Source: Amoebidium appalachense (taxonomy: Eukaryota > Ichthyosporea). From it: a stretch of DNA of 64,000 nucleotides. Shown in pieces: positions 32,510 to 44,961 of this stretch (position 1 is its first letter; each line of letters starts with the position of its first letter). Made by a program: the position numbers and the translations under genes. Below the pieces are notes generated by a model. The model was not told the DNA's origin. It was given only the letters and a program-made list of their open reading frames with translations, and searched no databases. Location of the stretch: assembly GCA_963693365.1 (NCBI GenBank), contig CAVNZM010000012.1, positions 310,001 to 374,000 of the forward strand, written 5' to 3'.

Positions 32510-33527
32510 TTTTGAGATGCAGTTGAGGACGCATGGTGTGGAAGGTGGGGGGTTTGCTCGGTTAGGTGTGTGTTGTGTGAGCCTTTTGTGCTCCCCTATC
32601 CTGGTCTGCCCTTGGTGCATGGGGTACGTTATGCTGCATAGTTGGTGTGGTAGTGCATGAATGGGTTGGTGGGGCATATAGGCACATGCAGTTGGATATA
32701 TCAATAGGCATATAGGCACATACAGTTGAATATATCAATAGGCCTATAGGCACATACAGTTGGATATTTTAATAGTCATATAGGTACATACAGTTGGATG
32801 TATCAATAGGCATATAGGCACATGCAGTTGTATATATCAATAGGCCCATAGGCACATGCAGTTGGATATATCAATAGGCCTATAGGCACATACAGTTATA
32901 TATCTCAATGGGGCGTATAGGCACACAGCCACCCCTGTATGTGGTGCATATATTGACAAAGTGTTTCAGGGGTTCCATGGTTGTGCCGTGGGCAAGGGCC
33001 GGCAGGCAGCGCGGACTGAGCTTGAGAAGATGGACTTGGGCAAGGTGTCGTGCAGAGACGCCATCAACACCCTGGCTAAGATGTGCGTGCCCGTGCTTGT
33101 TCTCACTCACTGCCCGTGCTGGCACTCACTGTGCACGTGCCTGGGGTCACTGTGTACGTGCTTGGGATGTGCACGTGCTAGGGGTCACTGTGCACGTGCA
33201 TGCCTGCTGCTGTGCACACAGTGATTGCATGCGCATGGGTACACATGCAGCGCACACGGGGGCACTACCACACAAACCCACACACACAGACACACGTGAC
33301 CATCACTGGCTGCATGCACACACACATTCTTGGCGGTGCTGGCTGTGTGTTGGGTAGAAAATCAAGGAGGTAGAGGGGTAGGGAGGCTTGGCCATGTGGG
33401 TTTGAGGGTGCCTAGACTGCTGGATCGTACTTGTACTGATACCTCTAGAGCTCTTTTCGTGCCTGTTTAGGCGGCTGGGTTGGTGATGGAGTGGGTGAAG
33501 GAAGTGTGTGTGTGTGTTTTTTTGTCT

Positions 33528-33558
<31 letters not shown>

Positions 33559-33905
33559 GTCTGTGCACGGGTGTGTGTGTTTGGAGGGGGGAGGGAGGAG
33601 GAGTGGGGGAAGGGCGGTGGGGGGGGGGGGCTGTTCTTTGTGAGCACACGTGTGGGAGGGTAGGGATGCCCTTTTGTGTGCTGACGTGTGGCTGCAGCAT
33701 CTACACGATCCACGACGATGTGAAGGACAAGGAGTTTGAGCTGGAGATGAGCTGGGTGGGCAATGAGAGCGGCCGCAGGCACACATTCGTGCCCAGCGAC
33801 ATAGTCAAGAATGCGGCAGATGCGGCAAAGGTGTGTGCGTGTGGTTGTATGCGTGGGTAGGGGTGGCGTGTGCGGGTGGGTGGGTGGGTAGGTGGGGGTG
33901 GAGGT

Positions 33906-33950
<45 letters not shown>

Positions 33951-34734
33951 GCCTGCGTGGCTACGTGGGTAATGCTTTGTTGTGTCGGCGTGTGTCTTGT
34001 TCGTACGGTTAGGGAGGGGACGTGTGTAAGTGTACAGGGCTGGTGGCTGGATGCTGGCAGTTTAGGGGACGGACAGGCCTGCCGTCTGCTTCTGTCTGTC
34101 TGTGGCTGCTGTCTGTGCTGTGTGCATGTGCCCTTCGACCCTTGCTAGTGTCCTTGTATTTTTTCATGCATGTGTAGGGGTGGTTTTATCTTTCTTGTTT
34201 GTGCCTAAGGGCACGGCAGTCGCCATTTGTAATATGAGGTACGTGAGTCTGGACAAGTCAGCAACGGGCTCGTTGGATTGTTTGTGTGTTGTGTTTCTTG
34301 TTGTGCTTGCATTGTTTCAGGGCACCAACCAGGCATTGTGGTTGTGTGTTTGTGTCAATTTAATAGCGTCGCTCTCTGGGTGTGCAAACCGTCATTCTCG
34401 AGTTATGTGTCGTCCGTTAGTCATTCATGTTGGTGTGCAGGGTAATGGTCTTTTGTGTGTGGTGTGAGGAGGGCAGTTTGGTGTGGACGTGTGTGGTGTG
34501 AGAGTGGTGGTGCATGTGTGTACGTATGGGCTTGACAGTGGGGCATGGTTGTGTGGATGTGTGTGGTGTGAGAGTGGTGGTGCATGTGTGTACGTATGGG
34601 CTGTTTGTGTTGCACAGGGCCGTGGTGTTGTGGGTGGTGGGTACCTCGGGCAACTTTGGTCTGGGGGTGCTGATGTGGTCTGGGGGGTGCAGAAGGCAAT
34701 GGAGGATGACAGTGATGATGGCGGCGACCACTGA
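28258..34734 (+). CDS. PSMA3: 20S proteasome subunit alpha-7 (PSMA3 type)
   Basis: Eight exons: 28258-28278, 29345-29428, 30437-30560, 31246-31347, 32002-32145, 32970-33082, 33698-33830 and 34693-34734. With one base removed they encode 253 residues, against 255 in human PSMA3. Exon 1 is only 21 nt and encodes MSSIGTG. Exon 2 opens with the alpha-subunit signature [10 protein letters not shown] and then [18 protein letters not shown], but a C6 run at 29370-29375 has one C too many and shifts the frame. Later parts match alpha-7 closely: [54 protein letters not shown], and the acidic tail [11 protein letters not shown]. The protein forms part of the outer ring of the 20S core and is not catalytic. 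Exon 6 ends with AT before a GTGCGT donor, completing an Ile codon with exon 7. Confidence 0.97.
32672..32935 (+). repeat. 34-bp minisatellite in PSMA3 intron 5
   Basis: Nearly eight copies of a 34-base unit (GGCATATAGGCACATACAGT, then TGGATATATCAATA) with a few substitutions per copy. It ends about 35 bases before the acceptor of exon 6. Confidence 0.9.
34488..34603 (+). repeat. Direct repeat of about 47 bases in PSMA3 intron 7
   Basis: The block GTGTGTGGTGTGAGAGTGGT, continuing to GTACGTATGGGCT, occurs twice, 68 bases apart. Confidence 0.85.
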
Positions 34735-34749
34735 GTGTGACCGGCAACC

Positions 34750-34755
34750 AATAAA
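34750..34755 (+). terminator. Likely poly(A) signal of PSMA3
   Basis: AATAAA begins 15 bases after the PSMA3 stop, within CCAATAAAAATGC. The same 13-base context appears on the minus strand downstream of the LEU1-type gene at about 46773-46782. Confidence 0.6.
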
Positions 34756-34799
34756 AATGCTCGAATCGTTTATCTCGCAGCCAATGCCATCGCTCCCCT

Positions 34800-34839
<40 letters not shown>

Positions 34840-35737
34840 TTCTCGCCTCCCTCCCGTGTGTCATGCACACACAACAGAAATTGTGGGACAACCAACACGT
34901 CAAAATTTTTCCACTCGATCGTGATCACGCACACACGCAGCACACAGAACACTTGGGCACATTGGGCACATTAAGGGTTGCATGACATTGTGTCCTTGTG
35001 TGCGGCTTGCATTGCACAGTCCCCTGTAGGGCCTACTCCAGTCCCAGCTGCCTGCACCTCTATGGACACAGTTGTGGCACTCAGTGCACCCTCAATCTGG
35101 ATTATACATGCTGCCACCACTATTGAGTGATCATGCACCAGGTGACCTGGGCATGATCACGCGTGTAACTTCGACGCAGGGCGTGTGCGGTGCACATGGT
35201 GGTGCACACGCTGCACACGGCCATGTAAGTATGTGTACACGGTCCGATTGTGAGCTCGAGGAGCACGTGGTCACGTCTAAGAACCTGCACGTGAACGCAT
35301 GTGACGGGACACGTGTGGACTATGCGTAATTAGCTGCAGGCAGGTATGCGCGTGCGCTAGCAGCAGGGCACGGTGGATATAAATATACATGTGTGTGCGC
35401 CAGGCCGGCGCCATGCCCACGGTCCTCAGTGGACCACCGCATGATCATGCTGTGCCATAGCACCCCAGAACTTCAGCTGGTCTCCGATCATTGCCATGCA
35501 TGAAGTGTGCACACCGCCGCCGATAGATACAAGGCCGTGCATGCGAATATCGCATATGCATGAGTGCAAATGCCTTGCATGCAACCGACGCCCACAATGT
35601 ATAAAATGACAAAGTGGTATATGTGCTCAGGCCAGGCGCCAGCACAAGGCCTGTGATTATGCATACCTACGTAGATGCAACGTAGTGAGTGGCACATCGA
35701 ACAGAATGCACGAGCCGTAGCAGCTCACAAGATTACT

Positions 35738-35743
35738 TTTATT
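35738..35743 (-). terminator. Possible poly(A) signal of V-ATPase A
   Basis: AATAAA on the minus strand, about 170 bases after the stop codon at 35916-35918. Confidence 0.45.
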
Positions 35744-35915
35744 TCCGCAGTAAAAAACAAAGAGTCAAAATTTGTGGTGCCACGCAGTGTGCCCAGCACA
35801 CCACACACCATCATGGCTACAATAGTCGTTAACAATATAAACCATCACTCTCTACACACCACCAGACACCCACATGCCTGCATGGTTTAATACCTGCCCC
35901 ATAACCTAACACCAC

Positions 35916-37015
35916 CTAATCCTCCAGGTTTCTGAACTTGGTCTGCAGGGTCTCAGCAAGCTTCTTGTAGTGTGCCGTCACCTTCCCCTCTCCGTCCGAT
36001 GGCTCCTGTGAACACAGCACGTGTCAGTGTACACCCACGTGCATAACACGTGACGAATGACCTCACCGGCATACACCCACACATCTACCCCCCCCCCCCC
36101 CCCCCCAAACACACACACACATACCTACCTCTCCTACCACGATCCCAACACCCACCCACACCCACACCCACATATACCCAACCCCACCCAGCCACCCACC
36201 CACAACCACACCACTAACACCCAAACACCCACCCACCCACACACATCCCACCCCCACACACCTGGAACTTCATGGAGCTGAGAGCATAGAGCTCATCATT
36301 CAGCTGGTCCCTAATCACAGCCCACGTAAGCTTGTTCTCGCTCTGTGCTGTGCTCTCCACGGCCCTGCGAGCCAGGTCATAGAACAACATGAAGTTGCGC
36401 AGCATCCCCACGGTCTTGTAGAAGGGGCAGAACCGGTCGTAGCTGCTATAACCGTTCTGCTGAAGGAAATCATCCTTGAGCAACTTGGCCACTTCCAGTG
36501 TGATCTTGTCTGTCTCAGCAAGTGAGCTCTTGCCGACCAACTGCACAATTTCTGCCAAGTCCTCTTCCTCCTGTAGAATCTCCTTTGCCTTTGTGCGCAG
36601 GGCCACAAACTCGGGGTCGAAGGACTCGTAGAAGGGGTCTAGAGCCTTGTTGTACTTGGAGTAGGACAGCAGCCAGTTGACACTGGGGAAGTGCTTGCGC
36701 TGCGCAAGCTGCACACGGAAAAGAAAAAGATGTCAGATACAGCCCCTAGAACCAACCTCCGCCAAACCTTCCCCATCCCCACCCAACACACATACATTCC
36801 GTTTTCTGTTCTCTCCTCTTCCCTCCCCTCCCTCCCTCCCCTCGCTGACTCTCTGTCTCTCTCGCTGACACCCTGTTTTGTCCTCTTAGACCAGCATGCT
36901 TAGCACTCTTCTTCTACCACTTCTCCCTAAAAATTAAGCAAAAGGATAAATACGATACATACCAGAGATGCATGCGTCCGAGAAGGAAACATACCCCAGG
37001 CACATACCCAAATTA

Positions 37016-37052
<37 letters not shown>

Positions 37053-37610
37053 CCCCCCACAACACACACACACGCACACACACACGCACATGCACACGCA
37101 CACACGCACACGCACACGCACACACACACCTTCTTGTCCAGACCCCAGAAGACCTGGACAATAGCCAGGGTAGCGGTGGTGACGGGGTCCGAGAAGTCAC
37201 CGCCGGGGGGTGACACGGCAGCCACGATGCTCACACTGCCCTCACGGCCTGGACTGCCCAGGCACTGCACCTTGCCGGCACGCTCGTAGAAGGAGGCAAG
37301 GCGGGAACCAAGGTAGGCGGGGTAGCCGGAGTCTGATGATAAAAGGTATTAGTGCAGGAAACAATACACAGACATGGGTAGATGCATACGCAAATGTGCA
37401 TCACAGGGATGGGTGAAGGGCAGATGCATGGGGACACAGGAACATGTCACCCGGCCTGCACAAACAACATCCCATGGGGCATGTACACGCGTCAACTCGA
37501 GCACTACACACAAGTGGCATATGCCAGCCGACTCACAGCGACGTTTTATTTAGCAAACACATGCCTAACATCACCCTGACGGCTGCGACGTTAAACAGAC
37601 ATCTTGGCAA

Positions 37611-37689
<79 letters not shown>

Positions 37690-37745
37690 CTACACATATG
37701 TGTACGCACAAAGGACACACACCCTCGAAAAATGACAAAACACAT

Positions 37746-37778
<33 letters not shown>

Positions 37779-38110
37779 TCAACACGCACACACACACACA
37801 CACGCACACGCACACACACACACGCACACGCACACGCACACGCACACACCTGCCGGCATTTCAGCCAGACGACCGGAGATTTCACGCAGAGCCTCGGCCC
37901 AGCGGGAGGAGGAGTCAGCCATCATGGCCACGTTGAGGCCCTGGTCGCGGAAATACTCGGACAGCGTGATGCCTGGGGGGGTTAGGTGTGTTGTGAGTGA
38001 AAAGAAAACATGCATGATGGATACCACAATGAGGAGTGCAAAGAAACACTAAAAGAGTATACACGATAAGCAGAGCCCATTCTCAAGGGTCGGTCGAAGG
38101 ACGAGCACAC

Positions 38111-38152
<42 letters not shown>

Positions 38153-39222
38153 CTAAACCGTCTCACAAATACATTATTTGAGCTTCACCACCGCAAAACA
38201 ACAATGTATGCCACGTGTTCACACGCACATACCTGTGTAGATGGAGGCCTCACGTGCCGCCACGGGCATGTTTGACGTGTTGGCCACCAAAGTGGTGCGC
38301 TTCATGATGCTCTCCTCCTTGCCCCCAACGGTCATCGTCAGCTGCGTGGGGAGAACACTGTCAGCAAGTGGCACAAACATGGACCCCTGAAACAATGACC
38401 ATTGCAGCAAGCACCACCGCCTGCGCAACACAGGCAGGGGGACACAACGAATGTATACACACATGCGCTACCCCCACAGCCCGCCACATCAGGCACAACA
38501 CAGCCAAACAGCACTCATACCCCATCCCCCTTGCCAGTCCTCTTCACACCACGAATACAGGTCATAACCAGTCTTCCTTTGGGCCTAACAACACATACAA
38601 ATAAGTGCAAAAAGCCCCCTCCCCCCCCCCCAACTCCAAAGTCTACCCCTCAAGTGAGCCCAAAGAAGCATATCAGCAAGTGCAAAATCAATCCCCACCC
38701 CCCACCCCTTTCCCCCCCCCATCCCCCCCCCTCCCCACACAAACCCACACACCCATCGCGTACCTCAGGGAAGTCCTTCAAGACCTCAGCCATCTCGTTA
38801 CCACGCTCACCACAGCCCACGTAGATGATGATGTCGCTGTTGGAGTACTTGGACAGCGCCTGACTGATCACAGTCTTACCGCACCCAAAGGCACCCGGGA
38901 TGCATGTCGTACCTCCCTGCACGCACCTGCAAAACAGCAGTGTTACATACACATACACCCACCCGACACCCACGAACACAAATGCTACGTGTACAAGAAC
39001 ACATCCTAGCATGTGCTCGAAAGCAGAACATCTCACCAATTGCAATGTCATTTTCAGCACCTGCCTCTCTGCCAGAGTTCACATCCAGCACAGCTCTCAT
39101 CTTCGTCCCCACCACCGTCCGTATCCAAATGCCCCCCTTCCCCCCCCCCCCCCCCACAACCCCTTCGCCCCTCCCCTCCCCACACCCTCAACCACACACA
39201 CCCTCAACCACACACACACCCA

Positions 39223-39286
<64 letters not shown>

Positions 39287-39294
39287 CACCCACC

Positions 39295-39325
<31 letters not shown>

Positions 39326-41596
39326 TGGGAGAGAGCAGAGAGAACATAGAGAGTGGGGGGGAGGGAGAGGGAGGGAGGGAGAGATGGGAGCGGGGAAAGA
39401 GGGGCGGGGGCAAGAGAGAGAGAGACAGGTAGGCACGTACGGGAACAGGGCATCAAGCACCCGCTGGCCCGTGAACAGGGGGTAGTTGGCCACCAGCTTC
39501 TCGGCCACGGGGCGGGGGCTGCGCACGGGCCATGTGTGGTACATCGTGCACTTGGACACCTTGCCGTTGAACTCAACCTCAAGCAGTGGCTCCTGAAAAC
39601 ACACATGTGTGTTAGTTGCTCATCTATGTTTACGTGTCCCTGCAATATATTAGATTCAAACACACACATGTGTGTTAGTTGCTCATCTATGTTTACGTGT
39701 CCCTGCAATATATTAGATTCAAACACACACATGTGTGTTAGTTGCTCATCTATGTTTACGTGTCCCTGCAATATATTAGATTCAAACACACACATGTGTG
39801 TTAGTTGCTCATCTATGTTTACGTGTCCCTGCAATATATTAGATGCAAACACACACATGTGTGTTAGTTGCTCATCTATGTTTACGTGTCCCTGCAATAT
39901 ATTAGATGCAAACACACACATGTGTGTTAGTTGCTCATCTATGTTTACGTGTCCCTGCAATATATTAGATTCAAACACACACATGTGTGTTAGTTGCTCA
40001 TCTATGTTTACGTGTCCCTGCAATATATTAGATTCAAACACACACATGTGTGTTAGTTGCTCATCTCCGCACTCAATTTGCACTAGTTGCTTACACATAT
40101 GCTATCGAGCATGCCCCCATGATGCATTAGATTACAGGATTGACTTTGGGTGGATTGCAGACCTGCATCATCATTCCGGTTGAACCAAAGGGTGGTAGAA
40201 GTTGGTCTTTGGGCAGGGAAGGTAGTTTGAAAATGCACTAATGTGTACGCAGGTGTATACCGTCTGGCTGTCGGGCAAATAGCCCCAACTCCACGTTTCT
40301 CCCACGTCCCCTCCTCCTCCGACCTCCCCCCTCCACCCACCCACCCACCCACCCCAACACACACACACACACACCACCCCCCGTTCGAGTCCTGACAGAC
40401 ACATGCATAATGCATCTACACTCACACTTTGTTACATTTCCTGGTGCTGACAGGGGAAGCCACTTCCAAGACACATTGGCACTTCAAGCGGCACATAGAC
40501 GTGTGTTCTTGCACGGCTGACAAGATGCGTGTGTGTGCACATCCAAAGCATATTCATAAACACTTCCATCATTTGTAAAAGCATGCCCGGGAGAGCAGAC
40601 GCTACCGTGAGTAGTCTCACACACAATGCCAACACACAACCAGACCCCCCCCTCCCCCCCCCCCCCCCTCCTCTCTCTCTTCCTCTCTCTCTCTTCCCCC
40701 CCCCCCCCCCCCCCTCCCCACCTTCTCTCCGTACACACACGCACACATTCAAGCAGAGACACACACAACCAAGTTACGTGAGTCTCCCACCTCAATATCG
40801 TAGTCGCCAGCAGGGGCAATGAAGGTGACGGTACCGCGGACACGGGGGGGCACCATGATGCGATGGTTGACCAGAATGTTCTCCTGCACCGTGCCGAACA
40901 CATCCCCCCCCTGTCACGTGGTCCCCAACCTGTGCACGTGCACACGGTCAGATAGCTAGACAGAGTGTGTGTGTGGTGTGCAATGGCATGGTGGGTACAA
41001 ACAGGGCCGAAATTGACGAGAGGAAAAGTGGCTGGGAGAGCATGGGACCAGGCCAATGAAGGATCCACACACACACAGGCACAGGCACGCAAGATTGGTG
41101 GGTGGAATGCTAAAGAGCACGTGAAGTGGGCAGGAGCTTTCACGCTAACAAACAAACCTGCTGCTCCTATTTGGATGATTGGACACACCCACCCACCCAT
41201 CCACCCATCAATGCACTCACACCCTGCACATCCCTGACTAGAGAAGTGTACACCCACAAACGAACCATACATCCTTGTAAATCTCCCCCCCCCCCCCCCC
41301 CCCTCCCCTTTCCCCCCCACAACCACCACCACCATCACCCGAACAAAACTGTGAGCAACTGGGACCGTATCACACACAAACAGATAGTGCCTCCACTCTC
41401 TCATGAACACATGCCCACACCACAAAAATGCTCATGACACCAGCACGAAGCAAGATAGCTTATAAACTGGCTTACACTGCCACCAGATGTGCTTTACCAC
41501 CACTATTGTACATCTACCTTCTGCATGGCCTCATGCACAATCGAACCAACAACAATACTGATGCAGCTATGCACCCTTGCCCCCCCCCACCACCAC

Positions 41597-41635
<39 letters not shown>

Positions 41636-43069
41636 CACGACACTCCCAAGAGGGGTATCCATTCGGCATCCCATCTGCACCCCAGTCAGCCCCACATCAC
41701 ACACACAATCACAGAGAGCAAGAAATGGAGCACAGCCACATTCAGCTATCCACTGTGCCCATTTCCAACGCACCTTCACATTTCCGGGCACGAAGGGCCA
41801 CTTCTTAGTGCGATCCAGGGCAGGCACATCGATACCGCGGGGAATGTAGATGCTCTCCGTGGCGTGGGCAATCGACTGCAGAGTGGCGCATGTGGTTAGT
41901 GCTCCCACCACACCAGGCCCCATTACTACTAGATCTTTTCTATTCTCAATCTTCCAAAACCTCCTTCCCGGCTTGGTGCATCTCCCACATTTACGCACCC
42001 CTAATCATGCACTCAATCCTTGCAAAAGCAGACACAGACACAACACACAGACACAAAAGTACATGCACACTCATACAAACAACACACACACACACACACA
42101 CACATCTGCATGACCACACACACACACACACACCTCCAGGGGCCGCTGGATACCGTCATAGATATTGTTCATGATGCCGGGGCCCAGCTCCACGGCCAGG
42201 GGTTGTCTGCTGCGTTTGACCGGGTCTCCGACCGTCACACCGGCTAGCCCACCCCCACACATGTTAACATCACACCATAGAAGGTTCCCTTTCCCCCTTC
42301 TGCCACAAGCCTCCCAGCCCCCCCCCCCCCCCCTCCCCCCCCCCCCCCTCCCCCTCCCCCCAACACACACACCACTACCAACACCGCCCACCTCGGGGGC
42401 ATGTCCGTGGAAATCCCCCCTCCACTCCCCTCCCCCCCCCCCCCCCCCGTCCCCTACAGACACAAGCAAACACAGAGAACACAAGAAAGGAGCCAACAGG
42501 GGTATGCACACTGTATTATACAAAGCTCCCTCTCACCCCCTTCTCCCCGGAACAAAAATAAAAGCTCACACCCACATCAACTACCAAACCCCAAACATGC
42601 ACCCTGACTCAGGCCTTGCTATGCACACACACTCAATTGTATATAAAGTGCTTTGTGAAGCATCTCAAACACCTCTCCTCAAAGACACTTTGAGCAGGCC
42701 TGAGGCATAACCTGACTCCAGATAGACAGGGGTCACTTACATGTTTCCTCGTACACCTGGATAGTGGCGGTGTCGCCCTCCAAGCGAATAATCTCACCCA
42801 CCAGCTTGTGGTGGCCCACGCGCACCTATACACCCACCCTTGTTAGTCAAGTACTCCCATATCTTTAGTATCTCAGCCCAGGCAGCAAAACATATAGCAG
42901 AGACGCACAGTCATGCAGTTCAAATCGTTGCAAGGGTAACACATACCAGCTCGAACATGGCAGCACCGGTCATGTTGCTGGCAACGACGACGGGGCCAGA
43001 CACGGAGAACACATAGCCATAGTCGCTCTCCTTGGTGTCTGAGATCCTTATCTTCTTGGCATTCTCCAT
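35916..43069 (-). CDS. ATP6V1A: V-type proton ATPase catalytic subunit A
   Basis: Twelve minus-strand exons: 42947-43069, 42741-42825, 42134-42243, 41774-41875, 40791-40929, 39441-39592, 38764-38926, 38233-38341, 37850-37972, 37130-37332, 36262-36708 and 35916-36005. They give 614 residues once one base is removed from a G8 run (plus-strand C8 at 40904-40911) in exon 5; human ATP6V1A has 617. All splice phases agree. Landmarks: start [20 protein letters not shown], then [39 protein letters not shown]; the Walker A loop GAFGCGKT (about 248-255); [10 protein letters not shown] with the catalytic Glu; [20 protein letters not shown]; and the C-terminal helical part ending FRNLED. It hydrolyses ATP in the cytosolic V1 sector to drive proton pumping into vacuoles and endosomes. 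The ATG at 43069 is preceded by a possible acceptor, so a 5' UTR intron is possible. Confidence 0.98.
37612..37687 (+). repeat. (CA)n microsatellite in a V-ATPase A intron
   Basis: Pure array in the intron 37333-37849; in the gene's sense strand it is (GT)n. The same intron also starts, in sense, with GTGTGTGCGTG at its donor (37849 downwards). Confidence 0.95.
39599..40063 (-). repeat. 63-bp minisatellite in a V-ATPase A intron
   Basis: Seven full copies and a partial eighth of a 63-base unit containing TGTGTTAGTTGCTCATCTAT. Phase marks at 39608, 39671 and so on to 40049 are exactly 63 apart. Copies differ mainly at one T/G position (ATTAGATTC against ATTAGATGC). Because 63 is a multiple of three, both strands show an uninterrupted 21-residue repeat frame, but it is not in phase with the neighbouring exon at 39592, so it is intronic. 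Confidence 0.92.
41598..41631 (+). repeat. A run in a V-ATPase A intron
   Basis: About 33 consecutive A residues after a short CCA array; on the sense strand a T run. It could be a retroposed tail, but no element is recognisable beside it. Confidence 0.85.
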
Positions 43070-44827
43070 AGCCCCTGCCTGCAACCCCCCTGTGTCAAAA
43101 GCAGCTCACCCGCAGCTCCAGCTAACTACAGATCAACATGAACGCAACATGAAGCCTCCAAAACCAGGGCTTCTACGCTCAACAGCTTCAAAAATTCTGT
43201 TATCTTTTAACACTGACTTAGTTGGTATCTGGCACGCCCACATCCCCCTGCCTCACGGCCTTGCGCGGCTCGAACACCGACTACCTCTCGGTGCAAGTTT
43301 GGATGTGAAGGGGAAAAAAAAAAAGAAAAGAATAAAAGCAGCTATCCCACGGGCGGCCCCTGCCATAGCATGCCACAGCACGTGTCTCACTATTCGTATT
43401 TTCGGCACACAAGACAAATCCCCGTTTGATCAAAGAAGTAACTCGGTGATCAGTTGTAAACTGAGTGTGGGGGTAATCATTCAGAATCACGGCTCAAAAA
43501 AGAGCAGAAAAAAGGACTGAACCCCTACCATTTTCGAAGGATAATAACAGCCCTAGGCTGAACAAAATACTAGTAGTTTAGTCCCTTTCTTCTTCTGTTC
43601 CACTCTATTAAAAAAAAAAAAACGGCCCGACCACTCAAGGTGACTTCAACTTTTTCGTTCCAAATTTGAAGGCACCAACACATCTCCCCGCCGGCTTCGT
43701 TTTTGCTCCCGTAAAGTTCCATATATGGGCATTGGCTATCCCTCGCGCTGATTGGAGGATTCAGATCGCTTTGGTCTATTATCGGAATGCAATAGCCATT
43801 GAGATGGTCCCGAAATTCATCAGAAATCGGCTTCCCTGGTGCATTTCCGGCTACCAGCAAGTCCCAATATTGCGCCTTATGACCAGCTAGTAGAACCATA
43901 CTATGAGACTTTGTCGTACTTTTAACATGAATATGTACCTACTCAAAATATATGGTGTATCTTTGAAAGCTTCTTATATATTATATGTGTGCTCTGTTGC
44001 ATGCTTGTTGAACGTACGCGTTACGGGCCGGGCTGAAGAGCGCTCGTGCCGTCACACTGCCGTGGCTGAAATTACCCTTTGTGCAAGTTAGCGGGGGTCT
44101 ATTGAAGCCAAGATCTGCTGCTCTAAATCTGTGTCTCAGGGAGATTAGGAGACCTTGGTCTCATGGCCAGCTCTCAAACAAACGCTTTCTTTTTTTTTTT
44201 TCTTGCCAGAAAGTTTGGAGCTCGTGGGGAAAGCAGAGGTGAGAGGTAGAGTTTATCGAATCGCAAAACAAAGACTTCTCATGCGTCGAAATATACTGCG
44301 TATTTGTAGGCACAAGGCTGTGTTGTGTATATTCCCTCCACCCCAAGTTCTGTGGGCCTTACTGACCTCCGATATTAGCTGGCCCATTTTTCACCATAGT
44401 TTTATCCGGTCTCTTCCCCTCATCTCCGTGCCACGGCTTCTGTCAGGTTAGTTGTGGCAGGGTGCATCCCCTTTGGGGCTTTTGACTCGAACCTTATATG
44501 TGTAGATGTCAGCTACAAAAGACACGATCCAATTCGCTTGGCAGACTTGCTAAGCGTGGTACCCATGGGTACATAGGGTATGTAGGCATTCGTGCAACCG
44601 AGCATACTCACAGATCGTTGTACAAGGGGGCTCACTTACCAGCCTACCCACTATCACTGCATACGGCACACACACACACATACACACACACACACACAAA
44701 CTGCTGCACGGCTTCCTCAGGTTCATTATGGGAACTTGCGAACTGTACGACCCTGTGTGCATGCTCATAATGGTACTGTCTGTTGTGTTCTCAGCCCGTA
44801 TGTATTCAGAGCACCCCTATAGTTTGC

Positions 44828-44828
<1 letters not shown>

Positions 44829-44863
<35 letters not shown>

Positions 44864-44918
44864 ACCACCACCACCACCACCACCACCACCACCACCACCA
44901 CCACCACCACCACCACCA

Positions 44919-44960
<42 letters not shown>
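44829..44960 (+). repeat. Composite C-run, (CCA)n, A-run tract
   Basis: About 34 C, then about 19 CCA units, then about 41 A, joined without other sequence. The same order (C run, CCA array, A run) occurs on a smaller scale at 41581-41631 and 45738-45791. Confidence 0.95.

Positions 44961-44961
<1 letters not shown>

Larger units (their letters stand above)
34735..35915. other. Convergent intergenic region between PSMA3 and V-ATPase A
   Basis: Both neighbouring genes end here, so this should hold only 3' UTRs. A C run lies at 34802-34839. From 35000 to 35700 the sequence is rich in GCATGC/TGCATG palindromes and CACGTG boxes but shows no gene. A possible V-ATPase poly(A) signal is at 35738. 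Confidence 0.5.

Noticed and set aside
39599-40063. CRISPR-like array of regular repeats
   Set aside because: Copies are contiguous with no unique spacers, and the host is eukaryotic; it is a minisatellite.
39286-40098. A possible 21-residue repeat protein on the minus strand
   Set aside because: It runs into the V-ATPase exon in the wrong frame and skips its acceptor; the array is an intronic minisatellite.
43570-43899. A 109-codon minus-strand frame
   Set aside because: No recognisable domain, no splice partner found, and it starts in complex but unassigned sequence. Not enough to call a gene.
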